DNA from: Perkinsus chesapeaki | Taxonomy: Eukaryota > Perkinsozoa > Perkinsida > Perkinsidae | Assembly: GCA_013115145.1 (NCBI GenBank) | Contig: JAAPAO010000476.1 | Location: forward strand, 1 to 28,312 | Length of the DNA: 28,312 nt | Reading direction: 5' to 3' | Shown here: positions 8,216-18,352 of the stretch, one piece after another | Numbering within the stretch: the first letter of the stretch is position 1 | Layout: each line of letters opens with the position of its first letter | The notes under the pieces: model-generated | What the model was told of the DNA's origin: nothing | The model's database searches: none | Seen by the model: the letters and a program-made list of their open reading frames with translations, nothing else | Made by a program: the position numbers and the translations under genes

Positions 8216-10490
8216 CTACTTCTCCTTTTTAGTTTCAGTCTCCTCCACAGTCTTCTGCTGCTCCGCTGCTCGTTTCTCCTCCTCGTTCAATCGTCTTTGG
8301 ACCTCAGCCTTGGCATCGGACTCCGACACATTCCTGAAGCACACTTAGGCCCCACTAGAGACTGTCGATTGCTCACGTGCAAAGGAAAATCGAATAGGCG
8401 GTGATCGCCATCATGATGAACACAGAAACCGAGAACCCCACAGCGACGATAATGGGGTGGTCTCGGACAAACTTCGACTGTATCTGAAGGACCATAAAAT
8501 CATCTTCATGACTTCACCGATGATCCTGAAAATGCTCTCGACTCGGGAGTCCCGAGCGTCGAGGAACATCAGACGTTCTCGGAAGAGATGATTCAATTTT
8601 TCATTTTACTTTAGAAGCAAATTCTTTGCCGGACGTCGCATTATATATCCACACTAGACCTCGGGGACCACTTAGCGTGGAGAAATGCTGACGGCATTAT
8701 GCCGTAAACTTTCCATTATAAAGAGTTTTTTCTTCCCAGAAAGTTTGTGGACCATTCTTTTCAGTCGTCGACCACCCAGCCTGGGTGACCCAGATCATGT
8801 TCCTGTTAAAATTTAATCAAAAAATAGAGACATCAATGATTCTCTGCTTTCTGATTTCTTTAGGCCCTCTCGAACGCCTTGCATGACTCACCAGCTTCTC
8901 AAACTGTGCCATCGCGCGCTTCAATCCACTCGGGGGTTTCGGGACATCCTGCGCACAATTAGATCCCTCACGGAAAGATACTCCTACTTGGCTCTCAGCT
9001 GCCTTCACCGTGTACACTTCCGGTGAGCTGGCAAACTCCATCAGAGCCTCCAGTGTTCTTGGTCCGCCGTAGCGGTACATCTTACCGTGGTTTATCAAAT
9101 AGAGTGTCGGCAGCCTTTTAATAGTGAATCTACAGAAAACAAGTAAATACGCATAACAAGTATTTCGAGAGTTTGGACTCGGCAACTTGGATTACATTAG
9201 GGGCATTTCTAGGGTATACAGTGAAGGAATTAATCGAAAACTCGTTTCACTTAGTGAATGACCGAGTTGTCAAGAAGCGCGCGTTCTAGATGACGCGTAC
9301 TGTAAATATATTGACCCTCGAATTCATCAGCAATAAAAGAGAAAAGATGCATTTGTTTTTCATTGCTAATACATATCTCGACTAAAATCGGCATCCCGAA
9401 AAAAATCTTCGACACTTTTCCGTTAAGTTAGATGATTCCCACATGAGCTTAGTGGTATAATAAACAGACTTCAGCGCAGCAACTAGGAGTTTCGGGTCTG
9501 TCTCGGCCAACGAAGTTCAGGAAAATCTTCCCATATTCTACTCCACGGTGGAAAAACCTATCAAAAGAATACCTGTGCTGGAAATATTTTTCAAATAGCC
9601 GACGGAAAACAGCAGATGAAGTCATACACGAGTCGAAAAGGAGGCGCTACTTACCGCGATCCAATCTCAGTGTTAGCAGTCACATCAACAGCAGCGACAT
9701 TCACTTGCCCGAACCTGAAACACTCTTCGAATCGACAAGCGTGCTCGTATCTTGCACGCTTAACCTCAAGATACTTACATCTCATCCGCAAGATCCTCCC
9801 AAGTCGGCAGCAACTTTTGACAGTGGCCGCACCAGGGGGCATAGAACATAACGAACCATGGGCCTGAAATCAGGAACGACTCAGAACACAAGGAAGAGAA
9901 GATTTCCAGAGAAAAGGGATGTGAACACGCTCGACTTTCCTCCCCCAAAATCTCGAAGCGTCCATCCGCACCGTGAGCCACTATGAATCCGAAAAATGCC
10001 TCTCTTCCGAAAACAAACCAAAGAGTCGCATTTTTGGTACAGTAACGCTCTGGTGATTGATTTTCTGCAAAGTCGTTCTTAACACGGCCACTAACACGGC
10101 CACACAATCCTCCCAATACTTGAAATTTTTCAACTAGTTAATTGAAAATAATATAAGAGCATGACAGTCATATTTCCAAGCATCCTGCGATAGCGCTATC
10201 GAATGAATCAAGCCTCGCAAAAGCGTGTTCCTAATGTGGAAATATAATACTGATCACTCTGGAAAATAAAAAGTGAAATGCATCCCTGCTGGGAAGATTC
10301 TGTCTTTCTCCAGGACTCCGCGACAACACTCACCGGTAGTGCTGCCAGTCGAAGCCTGAGTGTCATGCTCGAAGCTCTCATCTGTGAGTATCCTCAACTT
10401 GCTGCCTTCACGGAACTCATGACCCTCCGTTAGGAAAGTGCCAAGAGCGCTCAGGATTGCAAGAATCGATACAAATCTCTTCGAAAACAT
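8216..10490 (-). CDS. Thioredoxin-related transmembrane protein, TMX-like ER oxidoreductase
   Basis: Six minus-strand exons: 10490-10334, 9863-9779, 9714-9655, 9129-8892, 8483-8377 and 8333-8216, phase-consistent, 254 aa. Order: signal peptide ([17 protein letters not shown]), a short linker, one thioredoxin fold with active site APWCGHC at about residues 61-67, the [13 protein letters not shown] strand typical of PDI domains, cis-Pro motif KRLPTLYLI, then a luminal stretch with one further Cys, a single transmembrane helix ([20 protein letters not shown]) and a charged cytosolic tail ending KKEK. That is a KKXX dilysine ER-retrieval signal. The order matches single-domain TMX proteins (TMX1/TMX4 layout), while CGHC is the PDI-type active site. 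It would catalyse disulfide formation or exchange in the ER. The 408-nt intron before the membrane exon is the least certain junction. An upstream in-frame ATG at 10508 is possible. Confidence 0.85.
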
Positions 10491-10513
10491 TTGATTAATA
10501 CAAAACAACTACC

Positions 10514-10535
10514 AAATCGATCGCTCGATCGATTT
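10514..10535. repeat. ATCGATC palindrome, upstream of the TMX-like gene
   Basis: Perfect inverted repeat with 10-bp arms AAATCGATCG/CGATCGATTT and a 2-nt centre, located 24-45 nt before the TMX-like start codon. It belongs to the same short family as the copies at 10827, 11207, 11392, 14312 and 14333. It could be a 5' UTR or promoter element, or a dispersed repeat. Confidence 0.6.
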
Positions 10536-10588
10536 CAAAACACAACCAATCACAGAACTTGACACTTAAAATCATGCAAAAGCATATC

Positions 10589-10930
10589 TCACGCAATCCT
10601 CTCCCTCGAGGCAGATCGGCTCCGGGCAGGCACCAATAAATCTCCCCTCAAAGGTACTGGTCGATACTTCTCGAAACCGGCGCAAAAAGCGCTCGCCCGA
10701 TTGATCGATTTTGACATTGGCGGAGGCCTATGTCCGACCGTGTTTTTCGGTGATGTCATCGGATTACCTCGAGAAGATGCGAAAATACTATGCTTGATGT
10801 TTTTCACAGATGTAGAAATACATAATCAATCGCTCGATCGATTGTCGTACACTGCTGGAATATCTTTTAGTCTGCAAAATCTTCGCTGAAAAATCCTCAC
10901 AAATTGCAAAAATATTGAAAAATTATAAAA
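10589..10930 (-). CDS. Possible alternative 3' exons of the coiled-coil gene
   Basis: After a TTTTTCAG acceptor near 10888, a frame reads KILQTKRYSSSVRQSIERL. A possible 34-nt GT-AG intron then leads to a basic, Ser/Arg-rich frame ending SRSASRERIA at 10589. A GTGAG donor at 11091-11087 in the last exon of the coiled-coil gene is in phase with this acceptor, so an isoform with this tail is conceivable. It may equally be non-coding DNA between two genes. Low certainty. Confidence 0.25.
10684..10711. repeat. 28-nt exact repeat, copy 1
   Basis: Identical over 28 nt to 11478-11505: AAAAAGCGCTCGCCCG followed by ATTGATCGATTT. It carries half of the ATCGATC motif. Copy 2 lies in an intron of the coiled-coil gene. 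Confidence 0.85.
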
Positions 10931-11026
10931 TTTCCGCAATTTTTCAGCGAAAAAAATACAAGATTTACCAAAATTTTCCCTCTGCCTAATCATCACAGAC
11001 GCGAAGCGAGTTGAGCCTATAATCGA

Positions 11027-14000
11027 TCAAAGCTTTGCGCACGCGTACAAATCGCAATTTAACAAGATCATTCGGTCATTCTCAAACATCTCACTTGGTA
11101 AACCTCCAGCGTAGCTCCGCAAAGGACTAATTCCTCTCGATAAATTACGCCTCCTTATAGACACCGGACGTCGCTTCGCAGAATAACCATCAACTGAAAA
11201 TAGCTAAAATCGATCTCTTGATCGATTTCTTACCTTTCACCCTCTCCCCAAATATCTTCGGTGCCCGCTGTCTCGCCACCGCTCGACACTCCGCCAAGAT
11301 TCGCTCGTCGCTATCATGCTCATGCGCCGAAGAAAACGCAACCAACTCATCCAGACTTAGCGATATTAAGCTCATGTAAAAAACTGATAAAATCGATCAC
11401 GTGATCGATATTTAGCTAACACAACAATACCGATAATACCGCAATAGATCCATGTCAATCAGACATACATTCGATGTAAAAAGCGCTCGCCCGATTGATC
11501 GATTTCCTCGTCCTCACAGAGCGTCCAAGTCGCGCAATTTCGCCTTAATGTTGCTTATTGCCAACTCCACACTCGCCAACCTGAAGCCATACAGGTCCGA
11601 TCCTTTTTGTTATGCTCAATTTAAGTCCAACCGTCACTCGCCACGAAATTCAGATCGAATATTGCCGTCTAGAGAACTATCTAAACAGGGATTCATCCCC
11701 CCTCACGAAATTGTGTTCCGCGAGCCCAAAAACCCAGTAAATTCCGGTCAGTATTTTTTTGGTGAAAAAGAATTCCCAAAATGCTTATCCTTCTTAAATC
11801 GAGCCTGCCAGCATATATCCTATCGACCCTGGACGAACTAACCCAGGTTCGATCCCGGCACCCGTCACCTCTGTTCTTTCTCCCTCTTATCAATTCTCTC
11901 ATTAAGCGTTCGCCCAGCGCTGTTTGTCGGATATTTATTAAGTGCGTTTTCCAGCGCGTTCTTCTCAGCGTTGCAGTGCATCAACTGCTGCTCCAGCTGC
12001 CGACACTGCTCCGACAGGGATAAACTGGGTGATAAATTCCGAATTCGGGAAGAATCACGCACGATTATCCTGTCAGTGCATCCGACGATACCCTGAGAAA
12101 TACGCCTATGCAGTCGAAAAGTGCTCCTGTGAATCAATCACAACTCTCGAAGCCTCGATGCCTCTGAAAAAACCTACCCGAAAATTTGCAGGAAAATTCC
12201 GAAGAAGCGCTATTTTTTCCCTGACAGGAGCCTAAGCTTTCCTACCGAAAATTTTTCTCGAAAAAAATCGTAAGAAATTTCCTCCAGAAATTTTCTTTCT
12301 TACCTCATCCATGTAGTTTGCTAAACGCCGGCTTAATGTTGGCTTCCCAGCCGCCGTACTGTCCCGTTTGGGAGAAAAACACGCCAAACGCTTCGGACTC
12401 GCATACCAACTTTTCCTCGAATCGATGCCAGAACCATGCTCCGCACTGGTAAGGGGAATACCCTCGTGGGTAGCCCACGGTGGAGGGGGTAAAGCTGGTC
12501 GGAAGGAACTTGGAGAAGCCGGAAGAGACGGCGAATGTTGGGCATGTCTCTGAGAAGGACCAAAAAACAAGTTTGCGGTATTCTTTAGAAGTGTTTTTCC
12601 TGCATATATCTCAGAAGTTCTGAGTCAGAACCCGTATCACTTCAGGACATCTGTTCGCCTTTCTCACTCGGAAAATCGGCCGGAATTTCCCCTCCACCAA
12701 CATAAACGATTCCATGCATATCTTCGTTCCCTCACCTGGGTTTTCCTCAATCTCTCTTGGGTCTCCGATAGCTCCCCTCTCAGCTCCTTCGCTTCTTGTC
12801 TGAATCGAGCGTTTTCAGCCGTCAATTCCACCAGCTAAAAATACTCTTAAAATGCCCTGCCTGGGATTCGAACCCGCTACCTTTCCCTCGATATCCCCCT
12901 TCACTTTCTCCCAAACCATTTCTCTTCCTCGTAAATCCTCCACTCTTTTCTCCACCTCATTCTCAAGTCGCTTTATCGCCACTCTCAGCGACCTTTCCAT
13001 CTCGTCTCGTTGATCAATAAGTATCTTTTCTCGGGAGCTAAAGTCCGCTTCAAGCTCGGATATTTTCATTCTGCATTCGTTCATGGTATCCTCCTCTCTC
13101 GCTCGCGCCTCCATCAGCAACCTTCTCTCATTCTCCAGCGACGCTTTCAAGCTCGTCACCTGAAGCAAAAAATCATAAAATTTTCCAAAAAATTTCAAGC
13201 CACTGGCAAAAAATGATACTGAAAAGTAAAATTTTGCAATTTTTCCCGGGAATTTTTTCACCTCGCGACTCCGAACGCTCCTTTCCGTTTCGCATTCGTG
13301 ACGAAGGACTCCAATCTGATGTTCCCTCTCCTCGACTAATCGACGGTGGTCGGCATGTTCAACTCTGACGAGAGAAAATCGGTATGCACGCATGCGCACG
13401 GCTTACCTGATCCTCTCGCTGTTGTCCATGATGGTGTCGCTGAGTTTTCGCTCCAGATCGATATTCACTCTCTCAATTTCAGAGAGTCGGCTCAAATAAC
13501 TGAGGAGGTTAACCTATATTGTATCTTGCACGCATCAACCTAAGATGCTTCTCTCTTAACAAGAAATCGGCGGGCCCAATTTTTGCAGCTGATAATGGAA
13601 ATCGACGAGAACACCGAGATTTCCGATAAATTTTAGAAAAAAGCTAAATATACATTTTCAGGTATTTTTTCCTTCGAAATGGGGAAAAATGGTAAAAGTT
13701 TCCGACTTTTCATCAATCCAAGTTGAATTTCTACCCCGAAAAATTTTCCCGATTTTTTTTCAAACTTTCCGAAGCTCCACCCTACTGATGACATTTGCCC
13801 TCCAATTCGTGAACAGTGCTCAAAAGCCTCTCTCGTTCTTCCTCCAGTTCTCGTACTCTCATCTGCGAGCCTGGAGATGCGGGCAGCCACGCCTGCGGCA
13901 ATCCAAAGGTCCCTGGTTCGATCCTCGGCGGACGCATTACCGTTTCCTGTGGTAATGGCGGAGAATGGACTGGTGAAGAATTTGGAGATATCCGAACTCG

Positions 14001-14546
14001 ACGCGTGCCCGATGGACTTGGAGGGAGCGATGGCCTCATTCCCAGTGGAGAATGCTTTAACGGAGCTAACCTGAAAAATCTTGCTCCGCTTGATGAATCT
14101 TACATTTCCGCAACTTTTCGACCGAAAATTTCGACACATTTTCAAACAAAAATCGCGTAAGAGAAGACCCTGCCCCAACCAGATTACCGCTCCGCTCTCA
14201 ACGGCTCATCGTGACGCAAAACTGTCTCCTCATGGACATGGTGGTGTCCGCCGTGCGCATGCTCCGAAATATCCCGGACATCTCTATACTCATAACCGTG
14301 GCCATGGTAATATCGATCGTGTGATCGATTATATCGATCAGCTGATCGATTCATGGGCGACGAAACCGCTTTTATGTGCCTCAATTCTCGCTGAAGTTCC
14401 TCCAGCCGTCTGTCTAATTTCTCCTCGTCGTCGTCACTTGACCGCGATCGCCCCGGACTCCCCAAATATGGTTGAATTCCTCCTCGATGAGGAGGATGAT
14501 GATGGTGATGCATTGGGGGAAGATATTCTACAGGGTGCGATGCCAT
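11027..14546 (-). CDS. Twelve-exon coiled-coil protein, His-rich N terminus
   Basis: Minus-strand exons: 14546-14188, 14070-13941, 13862-13786, 13499-13407, 13364-13262, 13159-12881, 12834-12736, 12549-12304, 12092-11869, 11580-11518, 11370-11234 and 11193-11027. All phases agree, giving 658 aa. The ATG at 14546 has an in-frame TAA six codons upstream. Residues 1-120 are rich in His, Arg and Tyr (a run of five His near residue 13, paired NRSADRY and NRSHDRY). A Pro/Ser-rich linker follows, then about 220 residues of heptad-rich coiled coil (MRVRELEEERERLLS onward), a Pro/Ser segment, a second coiled coil around SEQCRQLEQQL, and an Arg-rich end. No enzyme motif is seen. A structural role, for example cytoskeletal or centrosomal, is possible but not shown. 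It sits 271 bp downstream of the ARL5-like gene on the same strand. Confidence 0.7.
11194..11233 (-). other. 40-nt intron built around an ATCGATC hairpin
   Basis: Intron 11 of the coiled-coil gene, GTAAG to TTTCAG. Perfect 9-bp arms AAATCGATC/GATCGATTT with a 4-nt loop (11207-11228) start a few nucleotides after the donor and occupy over half of the intron. Folding would shorten the distance between the splice sites. Confidence 0.7.
11371..11517 (-). other. 147-nt intron with palindrome and 28-nt repeat
   Basis: Intron 10 of the coiled-coil gene. It contains the perfect 18-nt palindrome ATCGATCACGTGATCGAT (11392-11409) and, just after the donor, copy 2 of the 28-nt repeat (11478-11505). The acceptor ATGAG at 11371 is chosen by phase; a TATCAG a little upstream would break the frame. 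Confidence 0.6.
11581..11868 (-). other. 288-nt intron starting with a T-arm-like core
   Basis: Intron 9 of the coiled-coil gene. Its first 31 nt (11868-11838) contain GGGTGCCGGGATCGAAC and end in GGTTAG, nearly the same as the 43-nt ARL5 intron at 14973-15015. The chosen acceptor (GGCTTCAG at 11581) keeps the coiled-coil frame; the GGTTAG at 11838 would also be in phase but gives a less plausible protein. Confidence 0.6.
12835..12880 (-). other. 46-nt intron with T-arm-like core
   Basis: Intron 6 of the coiled-coil gene, GTAGCGGGTTCGAATCCC through TTTTTAG. The core GGGTTCGAATCCC is a near-perfect tRNA B box in the same orientation as the gene. Splicing joins two coiled-coil segments in phase 0 (GDIEGK to LVELTAENA). 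Confidence 0.75.
13863..13940 (-). other. 78-nt intron with T-arm-like core
   Basis: Intron 2 of the coiled-coil gene. GAGGATCGAACCAGGGACC follows the donor; its complement resembles the 3' half of a tRNA (GGTCCCTGGTTCGATCCTCG), so the core is antisense to the gene. Splicing joins the Pro/Ser linker to MRVRELEEERERL in phase 0. Confidence 0.7.
14312..14350. repeat. Tandem pair of ATCGATC palindromes in an exon
   Basis: ATCGATC-GTGT-GATCGAT (14312-14329) and the perfect palindrome ATCGATCAGCTGATCGAT (14333-14350) lie 21 nt apart in exon 1 of the coiled-coil gene. They read NRSADRY and NRSHDRY on the minus strand without a stop. The spacing keeps the frame. Confidence 0.75.
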
Positions 14547-14817
14547 TAGAGAAAAAATATCTTAGGTTGAGCGAGTTGGGTAAACATGGATACAGGTTCC
14601 CAGAGAAAAATCATTCCGGAATTACTGCCGATCCTTTATAGCCTTCTTATGGCGATCCAATGAGCCACACCGGCCGAAGAAATCACTGTTTCGACATGAG
14701 GTATCCTATGTCGAAGCGCGCAAGATACAAAATAGATCAACTTCCCACCAAATCAACTCATCCCTAATCGAGAAACTGTTAAATTATTACACCAGTAAGA
14801 GGAAAACGCATCGTAGC

Positions 14818-17356
14818 CTATCTGCCCGCACTTGTTGCCTTTCTTTCTCGCTGTTCTATAATCTCATTCGCCAACCAATCCATTCCTTCCGCCAGTCCTT
14901 CCCCCGTTATAGCGCAGCATGACTGTATGTGCCAGGAGTGCCCTCGAATAGACGTCAAATCAAGATCCTTGCCTAACCATGCACGTTCGATCCCGGCACC
15001 CCGCTTTTTTACTACATATTTCTTCCGCTGACCGCGCTCCTTGAATATCCGATTTGTTAGCAAAAACCAGAATGCTAGCGCCGTGCAGGTCCTCCGATAG
15101 CAGAGCGTTAAAGAGCTCCATCTTCGCCAAAACAAGATTCCGTACATCATTGCTGTCCACAACCTGTCAACAAAATTACGAATCTTAGATGCTCCCGTTG
15201 GTCCACAATGCATTCGCTTTCGTTGGGCAAGTCGCAGAAAAGTTAACCTATCACGTATGCATCGTCCAATCACAGTGAAACCCTCAGAGCTGCAGCTGTT
15301 TGACAAGCCCAATAGATCGGTATGACTTTAACGACAAAACTCTCAGCGGTTTCATCAGGAGGACAATCGAGAAAACGACAAACATTATTAAGCGCTCGTT
15401 TTTGCTACCGTTTTTATTGCGACGCTCCTTGGCCTAGTCAAACTCACATCAGACATCTCCGATAGAAACGTTTGTGATGATATTTTCTCGTCTACAATAG
15501 TAATACATTTCCTATCACAACTGACACTCGCTGGTCTGCAAGGGGCACATATTCACCACGCCAGATGACTCTCCGGTTGACGAGCAAAATCCTCTAGTAT
15601 CCGAGAGCCAATCCGAACTTTCCGAAATTTTATTCCCCGCCATTTTTTATAGCCGATCATGGGCCCATATTTCAACACACGTCCTTCCCCTTCACCAATC
15701 TACTAACTCCATTTTCGGAAAAGTATCATCTTTCCGCAGAAAAGCTGTTCTTCGGGTAACAGAGATCGGAAAATTATTTTTTTCCCGAACTGAAAATAAT
15801 TTCCATAATACTATCGACAAAAGATGAGAAAAACGAGGAAGCGATAAAATTTCAACCTACTGACACGGGAAAAATATTTCGCTATTCACCTGTACAACCG
15901 CAAGAGCGACTGGGGAAAACGATTTCTATTTCCCAAAAAACGGTCATACGCAGAGAATGCACACAATAATAAAAGATATTTTCAGAAAATATCAGTAAAA
16001 CCCGAAACCCGAATTCCCATTATTACAAATATCAAGCCATCAGTATTTTGAAAGTAGGCGGACCAACTAGGGCGGAGACTATCCTGACCGCCGAGGTCCC
16101 ATACCTGAATGAATTCATACTTCCCAAAGGACATACGGTAATTCAATACTAGACCATACCGGAGATTCAAGAGGGAAAGAACTGAGGAATGCTGACAGAT
16201 TCATCATCATCTCGAAAATGAAACCGAGTATATCTCACTCTCGAGATATATCTGAGATCTGATATATCAGATATATCAGATATATTCGAGATTCGAGACC
16301 ATTTCAAATATCTCTTCGTCTCTAAAGTATCGCTGCCTACGAATCGCTGACAAGTTGACAGAAAAATTTACGAGGCGGAAATTTTCCCTTTTCGCATACC
16401 TTCCCAAACAGATTTACACGTACGCACGCGCATGCTATCTAGTGTAATCCAACCTAAAGATTCTCCTCGCAGCAACATATTCAGTCACATCCAGTAAATT
16501 TCACCGACACCTTCGGATGGCAAATTCCGGACGACGATTTTTACCTCGCTATTTGATCGGGTACCACCGCGAATAATAAAGATTTTAATGAAGAATTTTT
16601 CCCGGGAATACACACATCGTAGCTGACACGAAGAAGAGGACGAATATAAGACATAATATAGTTGATAATGAAATGAAAAATATTAGTAATGAATTGTAAA
16701 ATACGAATATAATAATATCAAACTTGTAATAGAGCAAAACTAATACAACGTATTTTATATGGTCTAGTGGTGGAGTACTGACCCGTCATTCTTACGGGTG
16801 CGCAGATGCAAGAAGATACGTGCAACATTGTACAGCTTCAGCGATGACAATGTAAATATATTAGACGATAATCGTGATTCGTTTAGTTTTTCCTAGAGGA
16901 GATATTCCAAAGCTTGTATCTTATTAATCATAATAATTCATGAGTGCAGAAGGACCGAATCACCTCGGATTATATTCTAGCTCGGCGTAAAGTCTATAGT
17001 AAATTGAGATTTCTATATAAGTAAATAAGATTTCTATACTCTAAGTTCTATATTCTAGTAAAGCTGAGAACAACTATGTGTACAATAGACGATAATAAAT
17101 ACGCTACCTCATCGAGCCCTTCAATACCCCCCTCTGAATCCACCCCATTTACTACCTGGAATTTGACATTCTTGTGTGTCACCTCCTCCACATTGGACCC
17201 AATGGTGGGCTGAGTGACAACAACCTGGCCGAGGTTCAATTGATATAATATAGTTGTTTTTCCGGCGTTGCTGAGTCCGACAATGACGATCTTTGATTCC
17301 TGTTGGCCGCTTGCACCGGACAGTTTCTGCCATATACTAGAAAATATGGCACCCAT
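14818..17356 (-). CDS. ARL5: ARL5-like small GTPase
   Basis: Four minus-strand exons: 17356-17156, 16104-16027, 15163-15016 and 14972-14818. Introns are 1051, 863 and 43 nt, and phases agree, giving 193 aa. It starts MGAIFSSIW, with Gly2 for N-myristoylation as in ARL5 (MGILFTRIW). G1 is GLSNAGKTT (Ser where ARFs have Asp), switch I includes PTIGSNVEE, which is diagnostic for ARL5, and G3 is [13 protein letters not shown] with the catalytic Gln. G4 is ANKSD and the G5 region is SCCAITGEG. The C-terminal tail (ERKATSAGR) is longer than in the usual 179-residue ARL5. ARL5 acts at the trans-Golgi in recruiting tethering factors such as GARP. An upstream in-frame ATG at 17392 is rejected because it would bury the myristoylation glycine. 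Confidence 0.93.
14973..15015 (-). other. 43-nt ARL5 intron made largely of a T-arm-like core
   Basis: GTAGTAAAAAAGC, then GGGTGCCGGGATCGAACG, then TGCATGGTTAG. The complement reads as a B box (GTTCGATCCC) followed by a T6 run. Removing it restores the ARL5 frame (RSAEEI-C-KDLDLTS). Confidence 0.85.
15164..16026 (-). other. 863-nt intron 2 of the ARL5-like gene
   Basis: Long compared with the other introns of this cluster. I see AT-rich stretches and no coding segment, tRNA or terminal-repeat element within it. Confidence 0.6.
16105..17155 (-). other. 1051-nt intron 1 of the ARL5-like gene
   Basis: AT-rich. It contains overlapping GATATATCA repeats at about 16240-16285 and a tRNA-Glu-like 5' half on the opposite strand at 16755-16812. 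No coding segment recognised. Confidence 0.6.
16755..16812 (+). pseudogene. tRNA-Glu-like 5' fragment in an ARL5 intron
   Basis: ATATGGTCTAGTGG matches the usual tRNA-Glu D-arm/A-box. It is followed by a 6-bp stem ACCCGT/ACGGGT with a 7-nt loop CATTCTT, which would place TTC (Glu) at the anticodon. Position 33 is A rather than U, and no T arm follows at the expected distance. It looks like a degenerate or partial tRNA-derived sequence. Confidence 0.45.
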
Positions 17357-18352
17357 GAAAACACACAAAAACTGCGAGCAAGCTTCAACCAAAGATTCAT
17401 CTAGCTCCGCTTGGAGGTACTCTTTAAGGCCCTAAGGGAGATTTAAGAGAAGTTCTTTCGATTTTCTCTGGGAGTCAGCTCTAGATACTCGTACCCGTCA
17501 ATAAAGGGTACGGGCGACCATTCCTCATATTTTCGCCCTCGGAAATATAAAAGTATCACAGAAAAGACCTGAGGTACTTCAATAAAGAATTTGTTGGAAA
17601 GTTAATCAATCCGAGTGAACGGTTAACGGGACTCCTCTCAACCCCGAATGCGGAGGTTTGTGAGAATCTCTTTGCTAGCACAACAAGGAAAAGGTACGGT
17701 TGCCTTGAATTTGAACATTACTTGTAATCTCTGAAGCTCGGTTGAAGGAACATCTCAGGAAAAATGGAGAAATATTGTCGACAAAGTTTTCTCCGACTTA
17801 GTGCAAAAAACTCTAAGTAGAAATAAAGTCGCTCATTAAGGTTCCTGAGCGATCGTCTCAACGCCAACTGAGTCACGAATCCTGACTCAGCTGGCGTTGA
17901 GACGATCGGCTTCATCATCATCTTTTTTTCAGGGAAAATATTGTCGAGTGGTAAATTCCTGTCACAAGTGACTTCACACTTTCGCGGTAGCAGCTCCGGT
18001 TTCCCCGAAAAGTCGAAGAGTAGTTACTTGTCAGTTTAACCCACATGCCCACGAGATGCCACTCGGAGCGACCGAATACCGATGCCCTGCAAAGGTAGCT
18101 TCCCCTCACCTATTCGCTGTATACGAGCGTCGCCCGTACACCACTTGCGCACTTGCTCTCACTTACTTTTTCTCAACGCAAGCCTGTTGAGATTTCCTCC
18201 ACTTTCCAAGGCGAGTGTCTATATTTTTCTTGGTTGTTGTTGGGTTCGCAGTGCATCTTTGGGTCGAGTCTTATTCCTAGTCCTGACAGGCTCTGGTATA
18301 AAACTTGAAATAAATAAACGATCCATCATTTATGTGAATAATGATGATCAGA
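17357..18352. other. Unassigned kilobase upstream of the ARL5-like gene
   Basis: No convincing exon. It presumably includes the ARL5 promoter. The main structure is the long inverted repeat at 17850-17908. Confidence 0.35.
17850..17908. repeat. 26-bp inverted repeat with 7-nt loop
   Basis: Left arm CGATCGTCTCAACGCCAACT plus GAGTCA (17850-17875), loop CGAATCC, right arm 17883-17908, one mismatch in 26. This is a strong hairpin in DNA or RNA. No splice or coding context was found. Confidence 0.85.

Noticed and set aside
8411-8596. Minus-strand frame [20 protein letters not shown] as an extra TMX exon
   Set aside because: It is not in phase with the membrane exon, and joining FEKL directly to [10 protein letters not shown] at 8483 gives a coherent protein.
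17357-17392. Upstream ATG at 17392 as ARL5 start
   Set aside because: It would add twelve residues before the Gly that is myristoylated in ARL5 proteins.
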